From contig CM042685.1 in NCBI GenBank assembly GCA_023614405.1, positions 87,038,684 through 87,102,683 of the forward strand: DNA of 64,000 nucleotides, given 5' to 3'. This DNA is from Avena insularis. Taxonomy: Eukaryota > Streptophyta > Magnoliopsida > Poales > Poaceae. A model generated the notes under the pieces. The model did not search any database. It was given only the letters and a program-made list of their open reading frames with translations, and was not told the DNA's origin. A program made the translations under genes and the position numbers. Each line of letters begins with the position of its first letter. Position 1 is the first letter of the stretch. Shown here in pieces: positions 48,975-61,349 of the stretch.

Positions 48975-50150
48975 CTAGTGTTCTAAACCTGGATCCGATT
49001 GGTACCTACTAGTCAAACTAATATCATGTGCCACATCCGGTCTTGTACATAGCATGGCGTACATTATGGAGCCTATGGCTGAAGCATAGGGGACTTTTTC
49101 CGTTATCTCTCTTTCTTCCGCCGAAGCCGGACTTTGAGTCTTACTCAATGTCTTGCCTTGCAACATAGGTAAGAACCCCTTCTTACTTCTGTCCATTTTA
49201 AACTTCTTTAAAATCTTATCAAGGTATGTACTTTGCGATAGCCCTATTAGGCGTCTAGATCTATCTCTATAGATCTTTATGCCTAATATGTATGATGCTT
49301 CACCTAGGTCCTTCATTGAAAATTTGCTGTTTAGATAACTTTTAACACTGTTTAAAAGATCTATATCATTTCCGATCAATAATATGTCATCCACAAATAA
49401 TATCAGAAATGCCACATTGCTCCCACTCACTTTCTTGTAAATACAAGCTTCTCCATAAGTTTGGACAAATCCAAACTCTTTGATCACCTCATCAAAGCGG
49501 AGATTCCAACTTCGTGATGCTTGCTTCAATCCATTGATGGATCGCTGAAGCTTTCACACCTTGTTAGCATCCTTAGGATCGACAAAACCCTTTGGTTGTA
49601 TCATATACAACTCTTCTTCAATATTACCATTGAGAAACGCGGTTTTGACATCCATCTGCCATATCTCATAATCGAAATATGCAGCAATTGCTAACATAAT
49701 CCTAACTGACTTTAGCATCGCTACGAGAGAGAATGTCTCATCGTAGTCAACTACTTGAATTTGTCGAAACCCCTTTGTGACAAGTCGAGCTTTATAGACG
49801 GTCACATTACCATCAGCATCAGTTTTTCTTTTGAAAATCCATTTGTTCTCCACGGCCTTTCGGTCGTGAGGTAATTCCACCAAGTTCCAAACTTGATTTT
49901 CATACATGGATTCCATCTCGGATTTCATGGCTTCTAACCATTTGTTGGAATCCGGGCTCATCATCGCTTCTTCATACGTCACAGGGTCATCATTTTCATC
50001 AACCATGAAATTCATGACAGGATTTCTGTATAGCTCGGGAGCTGCACGCATCCTGCTAGATCTGTGAGGTTCGGTAGTACTCTCTTTTGGAGTTTCATGA
50101 TCATTATCATTAGTTCCCTCTTCAACAGGTGAAGCCAACTCCGGAACAAC
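48975..50150 (-). pseudogene. Copia reverse transcriptase (broken)
   Basis: Motifs in order: 'WLEAMKSEMESMYENQVW', 'NKWIFKRKTDADGNVTVYKARLV', 'DYDETFSLVAMLKSVR', 'QMDVKTAFLNGN' and the catalytic FVDD (about 49397-49386) in 'LILFVDDILLIGND'. Two stops interrupt one continuous frame: TGA at 49554-49556 after 'DANKV', and TAA at 50151-50153 separating it from integrase. The 'TFSLVAMLKS' stretch has a V where the family usually has P. Reading frame and spacing are otherwise intact. Confidence 0.9.
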
Positions 50151-51383
50151 TTATGGTGCTGCACTACTCGCCATACTTTGAAGAGAAGGTTCAATAACCT
50201 CTTCGAGTTCTACCTTCCGACTACTCACACCTTTCGCGAGAAACTCTTTCTCTAGAAAGGATCCATTCTTGGCAAAAAAAACCTTGCCCTCAAATCTGTG
50301 ATAGAAGGAATACCCAATAGTTTCCTTAGGGTATCGTATGAAGACGCATTTTTCCGCTTTGGGTTCGAGTTTATCCGGTTGAAGTTTCTTCACATAAACA
50401 TCGCATCCCCAAACTTTAAGAAATGACAGCTTAGGTTTGTTTCCAAACCACAATTCATACGGTGTCTTTTCAACGGATTTAGATGGTGCCCGATTTAAAC
50501 TGAATGCAGCAGTTTCTAGTGCATAACCCCAAAATGACAACGGCAAGTCCGTCAGAGACATCATAGATCGAACCATATCTAATAAAGTACAATTACGACG
50601 TTCCGACACACCATTTCGCTGTGGTGTTCGGGCAGGTGTGAGTTGTGAAACAATTCCACACTCTTTCATGTGAGTGCTAAACTCGTAACTTAGATACTCA
50701 CCTCCACGGTCGGACCATAGAAATTTGATCTTTCTATTACGATGATTTTCCACTTCATTCTGAAATTCCTTGAACTTTTCAAAGGTTTCAGACTTGTGTT
50801 TCATCAAGTAGATATAACTGTATCTACTCAAATCATCCGTGAAAGTTACAAAATAACGATATCCACCTCGCGCCGACACACTCATTGGACCACATACATC
50901 AGAATGTATGATTTCCAAATCTGTCGCCCGTTCCATTGAACCGGAAAACGGCGTTCTAGTCATCTTGCCCATAAGGCATGGCTCACATGTATCAAATGAT
51001 TCAAAATCAAGTGATTCCAAAAGTCCATCCGAATGGAGCTTCTTCATGCGTTTAACGCCAATATGACCTAGACGGCAGTGCCACATATATGCGGATATAT
51101 CATCATTAAGTTTAATCCTTTTAGCATCAACATTATGAATATGTATAACATTATCATCGAGATCTAAAAGAAATAAACCATTCATCATCGGTGCATGACC
51201 ATAAAAGATTTCATTCATATAAATAGAACAACCATTGTTCTCAGATTTAAATGAATAACCACTTCTCATCAAACACGATCCAGATACAATGTTCATGCTT
51301 AGTGTAGGCACCAGATAACAATTATTCAAGTTTATAACTAATCCCGACGGCAAATGGAGAGGCAGCGTTCCGACGGCGATCAC
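50151..51383 (-). pseudogene. Copia integrase (broken)
   Basis: 410 open codons. The zinc site is H...H and C-x2-C ('WHCRLGHIGVKRM' and 'CEPCLMGK'). Catalytic residues: D in 'IIHSDVCGPM', D in 'LWSDRGGEYLS' and E in 'RNGVSERRN'. 'FWGYALETAAFSLNRAPSKS' and 'YELWFGNKPKLSFLKVWGC' are the usual downstream Copia markers. It ends in a TAA at 50151 that continues in frame into RT. It starts in a different frame from the protease fragment upstream, so a frameshift lies near 51383. Confidence 0.9.
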
Positions 51384-51592
51384 ATCAACGCTTGATCCAT
51401 TGCCGACCGCATCTTGACCTCACCCCTTGCTAGCGGTCGCTTGTTCCGCAGCCCCTGATTCGAGTTACAAATATTAGCAACTGAACCGGTATCAAATACC
51501 CAGGTGCTACTGCGAGCACTAGTCAAGTACACATCAATAACATGTATATCATATATACCTTTGTTTGCCTTGCCGGCCTTCTTGTCTGCCAA
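51380..51592 (-). pseudogene. Copia protease fragment
   Basis: Contains the active-site motif 'WVFDTGSVANIC' (family: D-T/S-G), so this is the aspartic protease that cuts the polyprotein. Its start overlaps the end of the gag frame in another frame, and its end overlaps integrase by four bases in another frame. Two frameshifts therefore isolate it. Confidence 0.8.
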
Positions 51593-52382
51593 ATACTTGG
51601 GCGATTATGCCCAAAGATGGCCCCTTACAATAGTAGCACTCGGTATCATACTTAGGTCCAACTCGGGGTTTCTTTTCATGCACGACAACCGGCTTGCCGC
51701 CCTTACTTCCCTTATGTTTTCCCTTCTTGTCTTTATTGAAACCAGTGTTCCTATTGATCATCAACACTTGATGTTCCTTTTTTATCTCCACTTCTGCAGT
51801 TTTAAGCATTGACGGAAGCTCGGGGAGAGGCTTCTTCATGCCTTGCATATTATAGTTCATCACAAAGCTCTTATAGCTAAGTGGCAGAGACTGCAGAACA
51901 CGATGGATGACTAAGTCAATGGGAATCATTATTCCCAAGGACACAAGCTTATCGGCGTAACCCGACATCTTGAGTACATGCTCACTAATGGAGTTGTGCT
52001 CTTCCATCATGCAGCTAAAGAACTTTTCTGAAGTGTTGTAGCTCTCTACAGCAGCATGTGTGTCGAAAATCATTTTCAACTCACCCATTGTATCAAAAGC
52101 ATTTCTGTTTTCGAAACGCTTTCAAAGTTCCGGCTCTAGCCCATACAATATGCCACAATGAACTAATTTGTGGTCCTCCTGAAGAGTCTGATAGTCATTC
52201 TTCTCCTCGTCAGGGGCATCCTCAAAAGGTGGGGGGCCTAGTGGCGCTTCTAGCACGTATTGCTTTTGTGCAGCAGAGAGGAGAATCCTCAAATTCATGG
52301 CCCATTCGGTAAAGTTGCTACTGTTCGTTGCAAGTTTCTCTTTCTCCATGAACACATTGAAATTAAAAGCAGGTGGTGCCAT
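51549..52382 (-). pseudogene. Copia Gag (broken)
   Basis: Starts MAPPAFNFNVFMEKEKLA (ATG at 52382). Family markers: 'FTEWAMNLRILLSAAQKQYVLEAPLG', 'SYNTSEKFFSCMMEEHNSISEHVLKM' and 'LPLSYKSFVMNYNMQGM'. An in-frame TGA at 52122-52124 splits it after 'LEPEL'. The zinc knuckle begins (CYYC) but is destroyed by a frameshift right after it, so the final codons of this frame (about the last 22) are out-of-frame residues. Confidence 0.9.
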
Positions 52383-53423
52383 CTACAACAGAATCTGTAA
52401 AGTTTTGACTAAGTGTATGATAGATTGAGTTCAACTAATCCATATTACGAATGAACTCCCACTAAAAAACGACATCCCTCATGCCTTTTTGGTGATTACA
52501 TGAACCAAATCCACTATACCAAGTCCGATCATCACGTGAGTCGGTATAGCTTCAAAGGCGAGCATCAAATGGGCATCATATCTACTATATGACTCATGCT
52601 TAACCTTTTGGTCCGTGTTCCGAGGCCATGTCTGTACATGCTAGGCTCGCCAAGTTAGAACCTTAGTATTCGCGTGTGTAACTGCTTTACACCCAAAATA
52701 TGGTCGTGGATCCAAGAACACCCGATCATCACGTGATGTCTTGGAGCGACGAAAACATAATCGGTGCATACTAAAGGAAGAACACATTCTTATCTTGATA
52801 TTTAAATGAGGGATCATCTTATTATGCTAACAAAGCTCTAAACAAGCAATATAATATGCTATCAAACATCACATGTTTATTAGTGAAATGATATGGTTCC
52901 CGCATATGATCTCTATCATGTGCATCGTGGTATGATCACTATCATACCTATATGTGTAAGTCCAAGGTCTATGGAGATTACACGTTATGTATGTTGTAAG
53001 AGTATCATCTCATACTTCTACTTACAACATCACCATATCATAACACTAGCCCAGCAACAATCTAAACTAGACGCCTCTAATTTATCCATTGCAAGTTTTA
53101 CGTGGCTTAGGGCTTTCGAGATAGAACCGTTCTTACCTACGAACATGAACCACAACGCGGATAACCAAATTGTTGACAACTCTTTGCAAAATAGATATTG
53201 ACTATAGTAGGAGAGACAGACGGCCGCTAGCCACTTATGCAAACTAGTTGCATGTCAAGCGTGGAACAGGTCTCATGTGCGAGGACATGTAAAGTTTGTC
53301 CGGGCCGCTTCATCCCACTATGCCACCAATATCCAAAATTACAACTAAGGATCAACAACATGATCATCATAGCCCACATACTCATATGTGTACTACCCAT
53401 GTAAAGCATCTACGCATAGATCC
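52383..53423 (-). other. Copia untranslated leader
   Basis: About 1 kb between primer-binding site and gag start. I see no reading frame with a domain; the frames at 52893-53201 and 53030-53409 are on the wrong strand or low in information. Confidence 0.6.
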
Positions 53424-53436
53424 GGCTCTGATACCA
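53424..53436 (-). promoter_or_regulatory. Primer-binding site, Copia
   Basis: Minus strand TGGTATCAGAGCC, one base after the 5' LTR; the standard initiator tRNA-Met complement, without the G-to-A change of the LARD and Gypsy. Confidence 0.9.
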
Positions 53437-53437
53437 C

Positions 53438-55092
53438 TGTAGGGTTCGTAGCATAGAAAACAAAAATTTTCCTACGATGTGAACTATGTACCAAGATCTA
53501 TCTATTAGATACAAACAACGGGCGGATGTATATACGTAGAGAACATACCCTTGAAGACCGACAAAGCTTAACGATTTCAACTCATGGTTGATGTAGACGA
53601 TCTCTTGCCGATCTCAAGATCGAGAGGAAGTCCTAGCGCTGCAAATCAGCAACGCATCCGTGCTCGCACACACGTCAGAGGCACCGAGCAACCTCCGCCT
53701 CCTCGCTCCAGAGATGCAGCGGAAGCACAACTCTTTCTTTCCGAGTAGCCACCGGGAACATGTATCTCGCTAGTCCGAGACCATGGGGAATAAATTCTAG
53801 AGGGGGAGAGAGATCCTTCATGAGGAGGTGTGAGTGAGAAGTGAGGAGAGGGGTGCCTTTTATAGGAGGAGGGGGGCACCCAAGGGGGTGGCCACCGGCC
53901 ATGGGGGCTGCCCCCTCCCCTCCTTCATTTATGTGGGTGGACACTCCACTCACAAAATTCCTTTAAATTCCCTCCACTCAAAATCCCACTCAAACATGCC
54001 ATTAAATTTCCACCAAATTTAATGCAAACTCTCATTAAATAAAACTCTTTTATTTTATTCAGAATTTTGTCAATTACTTTAATGACAAACATTCACAAAT
54101 AACCCCTTGCTAGAATTCTATTTCACATGCATAACCACTTTATGAAATTTCACCCGAAAACCTGTTTCGGTATCTAGTGAAATAAATTCCTGCGTTTGTT
54201 CATTCTTTCGGCATGAAACTTTTGCTCAAATTGGATGTCGGTGTCTCTTAAGTGTGTCACCCTACGGTTCGTGAATAATGAGGACATGATCGAGACCCCT
54301 CTCATATCAATAATCAGAAGCGGGATCTCAAGACCCATACTGACTCCCACACATTCAACGATGACTTTCTTGTGATCGTCGGAACCTTTTACGCTAGTAT
54401 CTTAATCCCTTTGTTTCACGATATATTACATGTCCGAGATTCGATCATCGGTATCTCCATACCTAGTTTGATCTTGTTACTGACATGCACTCTTTTCTCG
54501 TTGCCGTGATATAACATTCTAGTGATCAAATCACTTGCTTGCAAGCTAATCAATGTGATATCACCGAGAGGGCCCAGAGTATATCTATCCGTCATCGGGA
54601 TGAACAAATTCCACTCTCGATCCATGAGCCTCAACATAACACTTTATTAGTTCTGAATCCATCTTTATAATCACCTTGTTACGGTGTGACGTGTGATGTT
54701 ATCAAGAAACTCTTTCGGTGTTAGTGATTGACATGATCTCATGGTCTAAGGATTAGGATCACTTCGTAAGTTGTTATAGCAATATAAAATCAATGACTTT
54801 GATCGTAATGCTATACTTCGGATGAATGTTCATCACACCATTACACTAATGTTGTGATCACATTATTAACAACATCCAATGTCCATGATCAGGAAACCTT
54901 GATCATCTTGTTAATCAACGAGCTAGTTTATGAGAGAGGCGCAACTAGGAACTTTCTGTTTGTTTATTAAACACACATGTATTAATGTTTCCGTATTAAT
55001 ACAATTATAGCATGCAAAATAAACATCTATCATATACTTGGAATACACATAATAAACACTTTATTATTGCCTCTCAGGCCATATTCCCTTCA
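53438..55092 (-). mobile_element. Copia 5' LTR (right copy)
   Basis: 1655 bp, with TATA box at 53858-53866 on the minus strand; followed by the TSD CATTG at 55093-55097. Confidence 0.9.
53858..53866 (-). promoter_or_regulatory. TATA box, Copia 5' LTR
   Basis: Minus strand CCTATAAAA; this is the copy that would drive the genomic RNA. Confidence 0.7.
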
Positions 55093-57291
55093 CATTGCAC
55101 AAGGTAGTGTAGGATCTTAGAGTTTAAGGCTGTTGTTAGGTTTATACATTAATTTGTTTCTTGTAGTTGCAGATTCTTGCAAGGGGTTTAATCACAATTA
55201 TGTATTAGTCCAAGTAAGGTCGGTACATTAGCATAGGTTCACCCACACAACACTTATAAAACCAAAGAAGACTACTCAGCTATATAAAGCGAAAGCACTT
55301 GACAATATTCCCATGTGTCCTCGAGAACGTTTGGTCCTCATTAGTATTTCCACCGGCTTGTCCTTTGCTAAGAAAGTATTGGGCCACTTCCTGCAATTGT
55401 TCGCTATTTTATTTATTTGCACTTTATTTCTTTGCTTTATGATAAAACCCCTAAAAATGCGTTTGCTAAGTATTTACAAAGATTTCTTGCTCCATACCAC
55501 TAGTCAACACCTTCTGCTCCTTGTTGGGATCGACACTCCTATTTATCGAAAGTACTACGATACACCCCCTATACTTGTGGGTCATTAAGGAGCCAAACAT
55601 TACCACGTATAAAGCATACTATAAATAAAGCCATGCAATTTTCATAAGCAAGTAGATAAAACATGCAAAGCAAAATACTAGGACAAGGGATTATGAACAA
55701 GAATATAGATTGCCTGTGACTAGATAGTTGTCCCGGGACTTCTTTAGAATACCAGAATACCTAGAATACCCAAATATATAATAATAATATGATGCTTCCT
55801 TCTTCTAGGCATCACACAAACGCAACTATCGCCGTTATCGAGCAAACATGCATGCAAGCAAAGCACCAATCAATACAAGACATACAAGCATAAATACATA
55901 TACCAAACAAAATATAATAAATTGATATAAAATAGTAGAGTGCTGGATGATTGGGTTGATGAGATAGGTAAATGATTTGAAGGCATTGGAAGAAGATCCC
56001 TTATGATTTATAGTCGGGAAACTACATAGGAGAGGGGATTTGGACCCAGACCATAGTCTATGTGATACCATTGTACAAAAAGGATACCATCATATATGTT
56101 TTCAAAAAATGAAACCAACAAAAGTGGTTTCACTATTTTATCAATTTTGTCTGAATTACTATGAATTTCCTAGTGATAAAAGCTCTAGTTTTAGGAAATA
56201 ATTCACCAGAAATGTTATGTAAGTCCAAAAATTATTTCCTTGGATGGTCTACTAGAGTCTGCTGGAATGATTCACTAAGAGTTGGAATCACTTCAATTTT
56301 ATTACTAGAATGCCCTCGGGAACTTCCTAAAGTAAGTTCTAAAGGTTATTGTCTTTTTCACCAAATTTAATATACAGATGGTTTTGGTATGAATCCAGGG
56401 ACACATGGTTGGTATATTGAATACCCTTCTGTAGAAATTGGAATCACCCTATTTGGATAAACTAAACTTCGGAGGTGATTTTATTAGTGAATGAACCATG
56501 CAAAGAAGAGTTTAATTCACCAAAATTCAATCAAGGCTTAAAAAATGATGATCTCTAGGAGTTTAAAGGATATGGGTATGAATGTGCTCTAGGAGTTGGA
56601 ATTAGGTCAATACACCTTTTGGTTTGTTCTAGAGAATTTCCTAGAGTCCGAATAGGAATATTTTTTGTTATTTTTACCAAGGGCGATGTAGGTATAAATT
56701 TAATATGGGACTAATGTGACATGTAAGGTATGAATAATAACTTGTAGTACAAACATGATTCATTTCACTTGGGGTTGTGAAACTAGCTGTAGGAATTAAT
56801 GTGGGATTTATATACTTCATGACAATATAAAAATTAGAAAATAATGAAAGAACATATGGTCAAGTGGTTTGTTCTACATGTTAGGGAAGACATGTTGGGA
56901 CCTATTAAAATTTAGATCTGGCATAATATGTTGGTTTTCATTTTTATTTGAACTAAAACTGAGAATCTATTTAATAGATTTGGAATAAATTAAAAAAGAA
57001 AAGGAACTTTGTCCCGCAGGCTCGAAATAGAGGGGAAACGGGATTACTAGGTCGTGCAGCGCCAAATGGCCTAGATCGCGGGTTGGCGCGTGTGGGCGTC
57101 ACACAACAAGCCACGGCCTGGGAAGGCCGAAGGGGTACGAGGCACTAGGGCTGTAAGATTAGGAGGGGGATCAACGGCGGGCGGCCGTCGTCCTTCACCC
57201 GACAGGCGGTGGTGAGCAGAAACCCTGTGGGGCGGTCAGGAGGATGCGGGGAGGCTCACCAAGGAGCGAAGACGTCAGAGAGGGGGAAGAT

Positions 57292-58822
57292 TGTAACATC
57301 CCAATTTCAGCAACCCTGATCTTTTGTCAGAAAGGCAAAAATTAGGGGGAACAAAAACTTTTTCTTATTAAGTGCTGCCATGTTTGCTTGCTTGCTTGTG
57401 ATCATGCAACTGATTGTGTATTAAGTGATATACTTCTTATCTCAAACACTAGTTGACAAAAGCTATTTTACAAAAGAGATGTCTTGGCTAATCTTTCATA
57501 TTCTCAAATGTTCTGGCATTTCAAAATTGAGCCATGATGATTTTGATAAAAAAATACTTTATTAGTTTCCCTCTAACCAAACTATGGAGAATTATACTAT
57601 AGTCTCCTTATGTTTTCAAGACAGAGCTTCAACTACCATTATCCCTAGGTTTTTCCAAAACTTTCATAAAACCTGTTTATTCTAATCTTGTTAGAAATAC
57701 CAAGAGGACCATATCCTACTTCAAATCACCACTTCTTCCAAACACCCATGCCTACCTAAATCTAGAGGTGGCTTTAGTAGTAGTTTGACAAGTTTGATAA
57801 GATGAGTTGCCTTGATCTATTGTCCGATGAATTGTCTTGATCTTCTAATTGCCTTATTTTCTTAGGGACTAGAGTGAACTAATCTAATATCTCATCCTTT
57901 AGGACCCAATCTATGTTTGTGATAGCCAACATCAAGCCAAGCATCCAAATCAGTATCTATCCTAAGCCACTAAGGCGACCATCTCCCCTCATAATCAGAT
58001 AAATCCAGATATAATTCCTTTTGATAGTTTGCTACTCAATGAAGACCCAATCCAAGCATGGATCCCCTCTATTTATTGTATACATCAACATAAGCCACTT
58101 GATGGGAAGGATAAACAATTGCCGCTCCCTCAATTTGTTTCCCACTTGTAACCTAGTCTAAAACCCTAAATCTGCCAAAATGGCTAAGTCTGGAATTCTT
58201 ATCTAGATTCAATCTTTGGTACTCCACCTATTCTAGCCTATGTGAATTCTTGATAATGTAATTGAACCATCTTACAGTACATCATTAGTACTACCCAACC
58301 CCACTCCTTCCTTTGACTAATCCATTCTAGTTCCCACTCATCCATGATGGTTTTATAGTCAAGATAATAATCTTTTCTACAAATCTTATCATCTTGCCTA
58401 CTTTGGCAGACAATCACATCTATATGCTACCTCCCCTTTACCAACTCTTTATGATCTACTAACCATGGTCTATTAATCCATACTTCACTTGTTTCCATTG
58501 GAGCTTTCTTCTTCTTAAACCCCCATGGTTTAGGAGGCAACATGACAACTCTGTTATGGCAGCCTTAATTTCAACAAATTTTGCCATCTCCTCTAGACCA
58601 CCTCAACTACAACCAATCCCAGTCCTTACTTCCATGATCATCTATATAACTTTTTATATCTATCCATCTATCCTTTGCACCAAGGGGAGCTCTGATCTCA
58701 CTAACCTCACCCTGTTTTGGTGGCATAGAAATATCAAAACCCTTGATTCCCCAAAATATAGTTTCCTCCTTTCTCACCAATTCTCCTCGAGAATAAAGTT
58801 TTCAATGTTGTATAAATCAAGT
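57292..58822 (+). mobile_element. LARD LTR, 5' fragment, plus orientation (copy B)
   Basis: Begins TGTAACATCCC head to head with the reverse LTR, as at 7816. It follows the LARD LTR for 1.5 kb, half a kilobase further than copy A, then passes into satellite sequence after 'tataaatcaag'. It carries no interior sequence. Confidence 0.75.
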
Positions 58823-60083
58823 TTTCAATGCAATTTTTCTCTTTTTAGGTCCTTGATGGTAAATGTACTCACCTGGTCCTTGTAAAATTTTAACCTAAAA
58901 GTGAGTGGTAAAATCTAAATGAATTTAATGGTATTTATTAGCGAGTATGAACATTTTTGGATTTCAAGCCAAACAACCAAAGTCATGGCCATATGTAAAT
59001 CATATTTTCCGTCTATGATTATCCCATATCCAAGAAATTGCATTCTGCCAAATTTGACCATATTTTGAAAATAAACAAAGAGGAAGTGGTATAAAGAGTA
59101 TGGCTCGATGAGGTTCTTTCTCGAAAAGGAGCCGACCAAACTGTTTTCCTTGCTTAGTTTTATGGTTCTCAATGCTACGTGTATATGGACCTTGATTTAA
59201 TTATCCCTTTTTAGGTCCTTGGTGTAAAATGTACTGCCACCGCGTGTGTATAATTTGGCCATATTTTGAAAACAATCAAACAGGAAGTAGTATTAAGAGT
59301 ATGGCTTGATGAGGTACTTTCTCGAGAAGGAGCCGACCCAACTTTTTTCCTTGCTTAATTTTATGGTGCCTCGTGCTATATGTATATGGACCTCGATGTA
59401 ATTTTCACTTTTTAGTGTCATTTTTGGTAGATGAATGGAACTCGACGTAATTTTACCTTTTTCAGGTCCTTGGTGTAAAATCTACTGCCACCTCCCGTGT
59501 AAAATTTTAAGCTAAAAGTAAGTGGTAAAATCTAAATAAATTTAATCTTAGTTGTCAATGAGTATAAACATTTTTGGATTTCAAGCCAAACGACCGAGTT
59601 CATGGCCATATGTATATCATACTTTATGTCCATGACGATCCCATATCCAAGAATTGCATGCCGCCAAATTAAGCCATATTTTGAAAATAATCAAAGAGGA
59701 AGTAGTATGACGAGTATGGCTCGATGAGGTGCTTTTTCGAGAAGGAGCCGACCCATTTGTTTTCCTGTATTCATTTTATGGTTCTTCATACTAGATGTAT
59801 GGACCTCGATGCAATTTTCCCTTTTTAGGTCCTTGATGTAAAATGTACTCACCCGGTCCATGTAAAATTTTAACGTAAAAGTGAGTGGTAAAATCTAAAA
59901 GAATTTAATCTTAGTTGTCAATGAGTATTAACATTTTTTATATTTCCATACGAACGACCAATGTCATGGCCATATGTAAATCATATTTTCTATCAATGAT
60001 GATCCCATATCCTAGAATTTGCATGCCGCCGATTTTGGCCATATTTTGAAAATAATAGAAGAGTAAGTAGTATGAAGAGTATG
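58823..60083. repeat. Satellite-like array, monomer near 365 bp (copy B)
   Basis: The anchor 'catggccatatgt' recurs at 58985, 59602 and 59966; 'ccatattttgaaaa' near 59058, 59261, 59672 and 60043. Full spacings are about 364-371 bp; the rest are deletions or truncated joins. The last monomer (59940-60083) is nearly the same as 10259-10405, which aligns the two arrays. It is cut by the Gypsy LTR at 60084. Confidence 0.65.
60079..60083. other. Probable left TSD of the right-hand Gypsy LTR (GTATG)
   Basis: Five bases before the LTR start; the partner lies outside the window, so this is unproven. Confidence 0.4.
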
Positions 60084-61339
60084 TGTAACATCCCAAAAAT
60101 ACTAATCTTGGATCATCAAATTCTAATCATAAAAATTAGGGTTAATAAAAACGTTTCTAAATAAAATCATGGATGCATGCATATGTGTATGCATGGATTT
60201 TGAAATCCGTTAAAACCACCTTGTTTGTTTGTTCCATTGCTTGTAAAATGTTTCTTAGGTGAAATAAACATCATCTAAAACATTTCCCACACCTTTCCTA
60301 AAGACAAGTAAATCAAAACACATATATGAAATGAATTGTCATTTTGGCAAATTTAACTCCCATGCCTACTTTGGCTGTCTCAAACTTTCAGAACCTAACA
60401 GAAACTTTTCTGGATCTTTTCACCCCTTGAATGTACTCATAACAAGGTATCAAGGCCCACCTTGTGATCATCCAGAAACTTTCAAATGCATAGTTTAAAT
60501 GCCAATTCAAAATTTAATCTTTATCATATGGGAAGATCCCACTTTTTCAAAAACTACTCAAACAAGCTCAACTTTCAAAACCCAAGCATCTGCAGACTCA
60601 CCAGCACCAATCTAGCAAACCCACGAAAAATCATTTCAAAATTCAAAACTTGATTTCATGCGGCCATTTCATCAAACAGGTTGCAGAAACAAATCAAACA
60701 AACATCAAACACTATTGTGAGCAGTGATTCTTGCCTAACCGGTTCCCCATTTTGCTCACACACAACTCAGTAGATCATCTAGGAAGATTAGCCAGGCACT
60801 AGCACCACTGTGAGCTTGCCATTGCCATCAATGGTGAACAGCCGAGCACCCCCTTGCCACCCCATAGTCGACAGCAAGCTAGGAGCAGCAGCAAGCCTAG
60901 CCAGCATGTCTGGGAGGCAGCCCACCGTCCACCGCCACTCACTGTCCTAGCCGCGAGCGTTGCCAAGCCCTGGACCACGGACACAAGCCGCGCCCAGACC
61001 ATGCCGAGCGTGCACCAGAGCGCCACCCTCGTAAATCACCCACAGACCGCGCGCCTCCCTTGCCGCGTGCATACACAATCCCCACCGACCGAGGAGACTG
61101 CCAGACATCCCCGTTTGCCGCCGCGTCCCACACAACCACCGCAGCTGTCGAAGACGCCACCTCTGCCGCGCAGAGCACCGCTCGTTCCAGACCAAACCAC
61201 ACTGCCCCATGCCTCGAGACCATGTCATTGAGCATCGCTAGGAGACACCACACCGTCCCCTACCCTTGCCCATGCCTTTAGCCCCTGTAACCTCGCCCCC
61301 GACGAGCTCACCGTGCGCCCCGACGGTCCCCTCGCTCGA

Positions 61340-61349
61340 CTATAAATAG
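61340..61349 (+). promoter_or_regulatory. TATA box, right-hand Gypsy LTR
   Basis: CTATAAATAG, same as in the other two LTRs, 1.26 kb after the LTR start. Confidence 0.75.

Larger units (their letters stand above)
46727..55092 (-). mobile_element. Copia retrotransposon, BARE1/Angela/WIS-like, full length, inactive
   Basis: 8366 bp with two LTRs of exactly 1655 bp, the perfect TSD CATTG, primer-binding site, polypurine tract and, on the minus strand, gag, protease, integrase, RT and RNase H in Copia order. Read on the minus strand the LTR begins TGAAGGGAATATGCCCT and includes 'AGAGGCAATAATAAA', close to what I recall of BARE1/Angela LTR starts. Every domain carries stops or shifts, so it cannot move by itself. 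Family naming is from memory and should be treated as group-level. Confidence 0.9.
45732..55587 (+). mobile_element. Solo LTR (copy B), interrupted by the Copia
   Basis: TGATATGTCC...GGGTCATTA, about 1485 bp once the Copia and one TSD copy are removed. Flanks are AGGAA (45727-45731) and AGGAG (55588-55592). The trinucleotide CAT/CAC tract is shorter than in copy A. It has the same position and left flank as copy A, so it was present before the duplication. Confidence 0.7.
44271..57291 (-). mobile_element. LARD-family LTR, 3' part, reverse orientation (copy B, twice interrupted)
   Basis: Second copy of 3078-7815, beginning TGTGGGACCC, a more regular LTR end than in copy A. It holds the solo LTR at 45732-55587, itself split by a Copia. 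It ends at 57291 against a plus-oriented LTR start, exactly as copy A does. It lacks the local duplication seen in copy A at 3741-3839. The U5 palindrome is intact at 44983-44994. Confidence 0.75.
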
